Below, one piece after another: positions 59,417-64,000 of a stretch of 64,000 bases of DNA. A model generated the notes under the pieces. The model worked only from the letters and a program-made list of their open reading frames with translations. It searched no databases and was not told the DNA's origin. How positions within the stretch are numbered: position 1 is the first letter of the stretch; every line of letters starts with the position of its first letter. This stretch comes from Candidatus Nitrososphaera gargensis Ga9.2 (GTDB taxonomy: Archaea > Thermoproteota > Nitrososphaeria > Nitrososphaerales > Nitrososphaeraceae), in the NCBI RefSeq assembly GCF_000303155.1, contig NC_018719.1:1-64000 (forward strand), written 5' to 3'. Position numbers and translations under genes: made by a program.

Positions 59417-60703
59417 AGAAAACCCACACTCTTTAGAGGTGGGATGAATTTGGTTCCCGTCAATGAATCTTTTCCTCTACCCCCCACCCCACCCTCCCGC
59501 CAAAGTGCCTGAGACGTTAAATAGTAGTAGTAATAGTGATGTGTACAAAAAAATGCTCAACTACAAGTTCCGCCTATATCCAACGAAAGAGCAGGAGCTT
59601 CTGTTAGAGCAAACTCTGGATGGCTGTAGATGGGTGTACAACTACTTTCTCTCACTACCATCGCCAATGTCAGAGTACGACATGAACTATGCCTTGACTG
59701 AATTAAAAGAGCAACACCCATGGCTTCGCAAATACTACCACTCTAAAATGTTGCAGATGGTGGCAAAACAGGTTGCAGCAGCTAGAAAGGTAGCAAAGGG
59801 CCGCAAGCTTTCATACAGAAAGGACAGCGATTTCAACTCATTTACATATAACCAGTCTGGCTTTCGGCTCGAGAATAACAACAGGCTGTCACTTTCCAAG
59901 ATAGGCAGGATAAGGATTGTACTACATCGTCAACCAGTCAACGTCAAGCAGGTGACAATATCTCGTACAAAGACTGGCAATAAGTGGTACGCTATTGTAG
60001 CCTGCGATGTACTGCGCAGGTCATTTTCAACGATAATCAGGTACGCAAAGCCTGTTGGTATAGATGTTGGCATTGCCAAGTTCTGCCATCACTCTGACAA
60101 CCATGTGGAAGACAACCCGCAGTTTCTCACAAAGATGCTCAGACCACTGAGAAGAGCTCATAGAAGAGTGTCAAGAAGGCAGATAGGCAGCAATAATAGA
60201 AAGAAAGCAAAGCGCATGCTTGCCAGACTATATGAAAGGATAAACAACAAGCGTAAGGATTTCCTGCATAAAAAATCGGCGTACTATGCCAGCCGCTATG
60301 ACCTGATATTTCTTGAGAGATTGCGGGTCATGAACATGACCAAGAACCACAGGCTTGCACGCAAAATCCTGGACGCAAGCTGGTCTGCTTTTAAAAATAT
60401 GCTGCAGTACAAGGCCAACCGCGTTGTAGAGGTAGAGCCATCATACACATCGATTAACTGCTCAAGGTGCGGCCATCCAGTACCAAAGTCACTTGCAGTA
60501 CGTATTCATGTTTGTACAAAGTGTGGTGCAATACTTGACAGGGACTATAATTCTGCCATCAATATCCTCAAGCGAGGACTGGAGTCGTTAGTGCTACTAC
60601 TACTACCGGTGGAACGCCGGGAAGTTACGCCTGTGGAGATCGTACTACAACAGCGGTCGCTGAAGCAGGAAGAAGCCCACGTCTTAAGACGTGGGTAGTT
60701 CAC
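59398..60703 (+). mobile_element. Intact TnpB element J with both ends
   Basis: Left end 59398-59462: outer stem ACGGGAACCA (59406-59415) with TGGTTCCCGT (59451-59460), and an inner hairpin CCCAC...GTGGG with a CTTTAG tip. Right end: perfect 20-base palindrome CCCACGTCTTAAGACGTGGG at 60676-60695 followed by TAGTTCACC. No TnpA. The bases just before the left end read CTTTATCCTGAT. The right-end palindrome is identical to that of the decayed copy at 49459. Confidence 0.78.
59553..60698 (+). CDS. tnpB: TnpB RNA-guided nuclease, intact
   Basis: 381 aa from ATG at 59553 (30 codons of open frame upstream come from the left end). N-terminal HTH/wedge starts LNYKFRLYPTKEQ. Catalytic acids: Asp in GIDVGIAKF, Glu in IFLERLRVM and Asp in LDRDYNSAIN. 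Zinc finger CSRCG...CTKCG. The C-terminal tail (PVERREVTPVEI, EEAHVLRRG) is read through the right end, and the stop TAG lies just outside the right-end palindrome. All catalytic parts are present, so it may be active. Confidence 0.9.
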   Translation: MLNYKFRLYPTKEQELLLEQTLDGCRWVYNYFLSLPSPMSEYDMNYALTELKEQHPWLRKYYHSKMLQMVAKQVAAARKVAKGRKLSYRKDSDFNSFTYNQSGFRLENNNRLSLSKIGRIRIVLHRQPVNVKQVTISRTKTGNKWYAIVACDVLRRSFSTIIRYAKPVGIDVGIAKFCHHSDNHVEDNPQFLTKMLRPLRRAHRRVSRRQIGSNNRKKAKRMLARLYERINNKRKDFLHKKSAYYASRYDLIFLERLRVMNMTKNHRLARKILDASWSAFKNMLQYKANRVVEVEPSYTSINCSRCGHPVPKSLAVRIHVCTKCGAILDRDYNSAINILKRGLESLVLLLLPVERREVTPVEIVLQQRSLKQEEAHVLRRG

Positions 60704-60807
60704 CAACAAGATTGCAGGGCTCTTCGAAGAACAAAGATTAAAAGTGGCTTGATCCGTTCCTTTTGTCTATATATAAGAAAAAAGAGGAAGGATAGGTAAG
60801 AGTATCT

Positions 60808-61485
60808 ATGGTCAACAATAACCAACTTTTAGAGCTGGTGAAAAAGGCGCGGGAAGGAGCAACCAAGCGCAACTTTACCCAGTCTGCAGAATTGACACTT
60901 GTTCTCAAGGATATCGACGTCAAGAAGGGGTTCAACCTCAACGAGGTTGTGGCCCTTCCTCACAAACCAAGCAAAGTTCCACGCGTCTGTGTAATCGCCT
61001 CCGGCGACATGGGCAGCAGGGCCCGCAAGGCAGGGATCGATACGGTCATGGAGCCAACAGAGCTTGACAGGCTTGGCACCAACAAGCGCGAAGCCCGCAA
61101 GGTTGTAAGAGCACATGACTTTTTCCTGGCAGACACCGCCCAGATGGCCTCAATAGGCCGCTCACTCGGCCAGTTCCTAGGACCAAAGGGCAAGATGCCA
61201 ACGCCACTGCCGTATGGCGCTCCAGTGGAAAACATTGCAGGCCGGTTCAAGAACTCTGTCAGGGTCAAGGCAAAGAACCAGCTCAACGTCTCTGCCAAGA
61301 TAGGCGATGAAAAGATGGAAGACAACCAACTCGCAGAGAACGCCAGCGCTATCATTGCAGCGGTCGAAAAAAAGCTGCCACAGGGCGACAAGAACATTAG
61401 AAACGCCATGGTCAAGTTCACGATGGGCAAGGCGGCAAAGCTAACCGCGCTCAAAGGAAAGGAAAAGGAGAAGAGTGGTGAATAA
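60808..61485 (+). CDS. rpl1: Ribosomal protein L1 (uL1)
   Basis: 225 aa, archaeal L1: RNFTQSAELTLVLKDIDVKK at the N-terminus, middle domain with VCVIASGDMGSRARKAG, and ASIGRSLGQFLGPKGKMPTPLP, the conserved RNA-binding segment. It forms the L1 stalk and in archaea can repress its own mRNA. It begins 105 bases after the right end of the TnpB element; L11, its usual upstream neighbour, is absent here. Confidence 0.95.
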   Translation: MVNNNQLLELVKKAREGATKRNFTQSAELTLVLKDIDVKKGFNLNEVVALPHKPSKVPRVCVIASGDMGSRARKAGIDTVMEPTELDRLGTNKREARKVVRAHDFFLADTAQMASIGRSLGQFLGPKGKMPTPLPYGAPVENIAGRFKNSVRVKAKNQLNVSAKIGDEKMEDNQLAENASAIIAAVEKKLPQGDKNIRNAMVKFTMGKAAKLTALKGKEKEKSGE

Positions 61486-61491
61486 TAGCAT

Positions 61492-62388
61492 ATGTCGTCG
61501 CAGATGACAGCACCACAGCAAGCGCGCAAGCACTACCCAAAGAAGAAGCGCCTGATGTACCAAGAGCTTCAGGAGCTTCCGACAAAGTACAACGTAATTG
61601 CACTGTCCAAGATGACAAAGGTCCGTGCGACCCAGCTGATGGCGATACGCAAAAAGTTCCGCAATGACGTCAAGATCAGGATAATCAAGAACAAGGTCGC
61701 CATCAGGGCGTTTGAAAAGGTCAAGGGGGTCGCAGGGATCGAGAACCTGAGCAAGCAGTTGGAAGGCCAGTGCGCCCTCATGTTCACCAACATCAGCCCG
61801 TTCAAGCTCAACCTCATATTTGCCCAGAACAAGGTGTTTCTGCCGGCCAAGGGAGGTGACATTGCCACCAAAGAAGTTGTCGTTCCAGCCGGCAACACTG
61901 GCATTGCCCCAGGCCCTGTCCTGTCCGAGTTCAAGGTTGCAAACGTCCCGACAAAGATAGACCAGGGCACTATATGGGTGTCCAAGGACACGGTGGTAGC
62001 CAAGCCCGGAGATGTCATTTCGATGCAACTTGCGTCGCTTCTGAGCAAACTCAACGTCAAGCCCATTGAAGCTGGCATAGCCGTCAACTTTGCAATCGCT
62101 GAAGGCTTGATGTTCAAGGAGCAGGACCTGAGGATCGACCTAGAGGAATACAAGACCGAGCTTGTCAGGTCGTTCCAGCAGGCACTTGCGCTGGCCACAG
62201 AAGCAGGCTACATGACTCCTGAAACGATCAAGCCCCTGTTGGTCAAGGCACAGCAACAGGCAAGGTCACTTGCGGCCGAAGCAGGATACGTCACTCCTGA
62301 AACCGCAGACTTTGTGCTGCAAAGGGCCCAGGCAAAGGCGCAGGCAGTAGCAAATAAAGCAAAGGAAAAAGGCTATACTGCCCAATAA
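61492..62388 (+). CDS. rpl10: Ribosomal protein L10/P0 (uL10)
   Basis: 298 aa, base of the ribosomal stalk. N-terminal rRNA-binding domain (KMTKVRATQLMAIRKKFRNDVKIRIIKNK), the archaeal/eukaryotic insertion (APAGNTGIAPGPVL-like, VPAGNTGIAPGP), and a helical C-terminal spine with repeated TEAGYMTPE/AEAGYVTPE that holds L12 dimers. It starts 6 bases after L1. The gene for L12/P1, normally next, is not found; an IS lies 78 bases on. Confidence 0.95.
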   Translation: MSSQMTAPQQARKHYPKKKRLMYQELQELPTKYNVIALSKMTKVRATQLMAIRKKFRNDVKIRIIKNKVAIRAFEKVKGVAGIENLSKQLEGQCALMFTNISPFKLNLIFAQNKVFLPAKGGDIATKEVVVPAGNTGIAPGPVLSEFKVANVPTKIDQGTIWVSKDTVVAKPGDVISMQLASLLSKLNVKPIEAGIAVNFAIAEGLMFKEQDLRIDLEEYKTELVRSFQQALALATEAGYMTPETIKPLLVKAQQQARSLAAEAGYVTPETADFVLQRAQAKAQAVANKAKEKGYTAQ

Positions 62389-62465
62389 TAATTTCGTAGT
62401 TGAGATATTATCAAGCCCAATCCTGATGCAGTCGTTCACCATATGTGCCTAAATGTATATCCATT

Positions 62466-63838
62466 ATCAGTACCTGGCAATAACGGGTTTGTGAGTAGTT
62501 TTTTAGTCGATTGTTGAAGGGCGTTCCTGGCAACAGCTATAGCTGCCACCAAGGACACATGGTTTGTGAGAACCCTGTCAGTCGAGTGCGGTACATTTAC
62601 TCAAGAACCTGCCGATGAACGTTTCTTGACAGATGAGAGAGTACTTGGTAACGCAGTCAACGTGTTGCTGCCGCTTTTCAGGCCAGCCGGTTTCAAAAGA
62701 AGGCGGTATTCCGTAGTCGATATAGCAAATTCTGTGGTCTATGCCTGTACCGGTGGGACGTCCATAACACAGACAACATGCTGTAGTATTCTGGTCAGCA
62801 CCCCGTCCAGAAGGGATGTCCAGTACCACATATCCAAGATTGACATTTCGTGGATTCAGTCAGCTGTCAACAACAGGGTAGTACTGCAGGCAAGAGCCAA
62901 GGACGTGCTGCAGCAGTGTGCAGTCAACATAGCCATCGATATGACAGACACGCCCCCACCTACTACGGGCAGCCGGAGAACGAAGGCGATGTCAGGCGCG
63001 GACCAGCCAAAAGCGGTATATACCACCCACTTCTTTTTCACACACGCCAGCGCATATGTGAGGCTCCATGGAAGGAGGTTTACCCTGGCCATGAAGTACG
63101 TCAGGGCCGACGAGTCTCTAGTAGACGTGGTCAGGTACCTGCTCGCAGAGGTACAGAAAACAGGCATCAGGATAAAGTGCCTGTTCCTTGACAAGGGGTT
63201 CTTTACCGCAGCAGCCGTCATGAGCTACCTCAATTCTGTGCGCATCCCGTACATCATAGCTGCCTTTCCGAGGGGAAGAAAGACCGGCGGCAGGCTATCG
63301 AAACTGACCCGGAAAAGAAGGGACAGCTTTGTAGTACCCGACTATGAAATCATTGATTCGAACACCGGGGAGAAATGCACTTTCAGGCTGTATGCGTGGC
63401 AAAGTACCGTAAGAAGCGGTACAGGAAGAAGAAGAATCACGGCGTCCAGTACATGTTCTATGCCACAGGCCGTGTAAATATCCCGGTAGAGCGGATGTTT
63501 GACGAGTACCGGAAGCGCTTTGGCATAGAATCGTCGTACAGGATGATGAAAAAGAGCAGGGCCAGGACGTCTTCCCGGAGCGCCGTCCTCCGCCTGCTCT
63601 ACGTACTGGTGTCGTTTGTTATACAGAACGAGTGGGTGTGTATAACAAATGGAGTTACCTCAGCAGGATAGCGCGTGGCAGGCATGGGCGGAAGTATGAC
63701 ACCGGGTTCACGTACTTTTTCATGCTGCAGTTCATCAGGCTGGCACTGGAGAAGATATACGGCGCAGTGAAGAACTCTGTCCAGATGAAAAATGGCAGGT
63801 CAGTGACCATACTTGGTGGCTAATTGCCAGGTACTGAT
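62466..63838 (+). mobile_element. Frameshifted DDE insertion sequence with 16-bp terminal inverted repeats
   Basis: ATCAGTACCTGGCAAT (62466-62481) is repeated inverted at 63823-63838, bounding 1373 bases. Inside, a transposase runs from about 62566 (GTG) to 63823 in three frames. Asp lies in AIDMTDTP, Asp in LFLDKGFFTAA and Glu in YRKRFGIESSYRMMKK; the C-terminus is YFFMLQFIRLALEKIY. The frames break near 63390 and 63640. The pattern resembles IS4/ISH3-type archaeal transposases (family by eye). I see no clear target duplication. The stop codon overlaps the right TIR. Confidence 0.82.
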
Positions 63839-63854
63839 TATTCCAAACAGATCT

Positions 63855-63903
63855 GTCAACTACCCACTGGTGAACTACCCACGTCTAAAGAACGTGGGCT
63901 TCC
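63855..63903 (-). repeat. Two TnpB right ends nested at one site
   Basis: On the minus strand: GAAGCCCACGTTCTTTAGAC, then GTGGGTAGTTCAC, immediately followed by CAGTGGGTAGTTGACAG. The first is the end type of the elements at 49459 and 60676, the second that of the element ending at 50710. So an element of one type ends exactly at the right end of the other type. No tnpB is present. Confidence 0.65.
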
Positions 63904-64000
63904 TTGAGCTATTCGGTGATATAGGTTGTTTAACTGATTTTACGGCAGTCTCAAGCAAACAAGGTAGCACGAAATTCTCTATATATATAATACGAGAGCC

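Noticed and set aside
63371-63480. Programmed frameshift in the terminal IS transposase
   Set aside because: A second break follows at about 63640 and no slippery A-run with a stimulatory structure stands out, so decay or error is preferred.

Overview
The window is chromosomal DNA of a group I.1b ammonia-oxidising archaeon (Thaumarchaeota/Nitrososphaerota, Nitrososphaera lineage; inference from gene content, with an IS-rich species of the N. gargensis type as a reasonable guess). The supporting genes are archaeal: Orc1/Cdc6, the DP1 subunit of DNA polymerase D, TFE-alpha, aIF1A, a CdvB/ESCRT-III paralogue, archaeal L1 and L10/P0, a type-5 uracil-DNA glycosylase, a half-size heme A synthase, a giant S-layer-type protein, and many very small zinc-ribbon proteins. 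Start codons are often TTG or GTG. Where I checked, TATA boxes lie about 25-35 bases before the start, as in leaderless archaeal transcripts. I see no tRNA, rRNA or CRISPR array.

Layout. 0-12.4 kb is replication, transcription and repair core: cdc6 tail-to-tail with dp1, a PRC-like protein, ctaA, a receiver protein, an HTH-cyclase, tfe, udg, a nitrilase and topA. 12.4-13.8 kb holds two damaged genes (an in-frame TAG and a frameshift). 14-17.4 kb has a thiolase/DUF35 pair, zinc-ribbon genes, a membrane protein and a CdvB paralogue. 17.5-22.6 kb pairs a fused wHTH/ATP-cone/NrdD-like protein, which looks catalytically dead, with the class II ribonucleotide reductase nrdJ. 23.3-26.3 kb is a znuABC zinc/manganese importer (znuB with two frameshifts), divergent from a NikR-like regulator across a 13-bp palindrome. 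26.3-37.3 kb is a glycosyltransferase, a kelch protein, a cluster of mini zinc-ribbon genes, hflX, aIF1A, Lrp-RAM and TRAM proteins and secreted proteins.

37.4-50.7 kb is accessory: an antiporter, three VapBC modules, and remains of IS481-, IS5- and IS110-like elements and several TnpB elements. Within or beside it are a polysaccharide deacetylase-like gene and a cupin. 50.8-56.9 kb is a cell-surface island: a secreted protein, a 1256-aa S-layer candidate and a coiled-coil, membrane-anchored partner that resembles the SlaA/SlaB lattice-plus-stalk arrangement. A hairpin/T-tract lies between the last two. 56.9-60.7 kb returns to TnpB debris plus VapBC and RelBE. 60.8-62.4 kb carries L1 and L10, cut off from their usual L11 and L12 neighbours by a TnpB element upstream and a TIR-bounded, frameshifted DDE transposon downstream.

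The most interesting material is (i) the NrdD-derived putative regulator beside nrdJ, (ii) the S-layer/stalk pair with its internal terminator, (iii) about eleven TnpB end or body relics with a recurring nested-hairpin left end and a palindromic right end that supplies the tnpB stop codon, and (iv) the density of mini zinc-binding proteins. Several host-type genes carry frameshifts. I cannot tell from sequence alone whether these are true decay or assembly indels.
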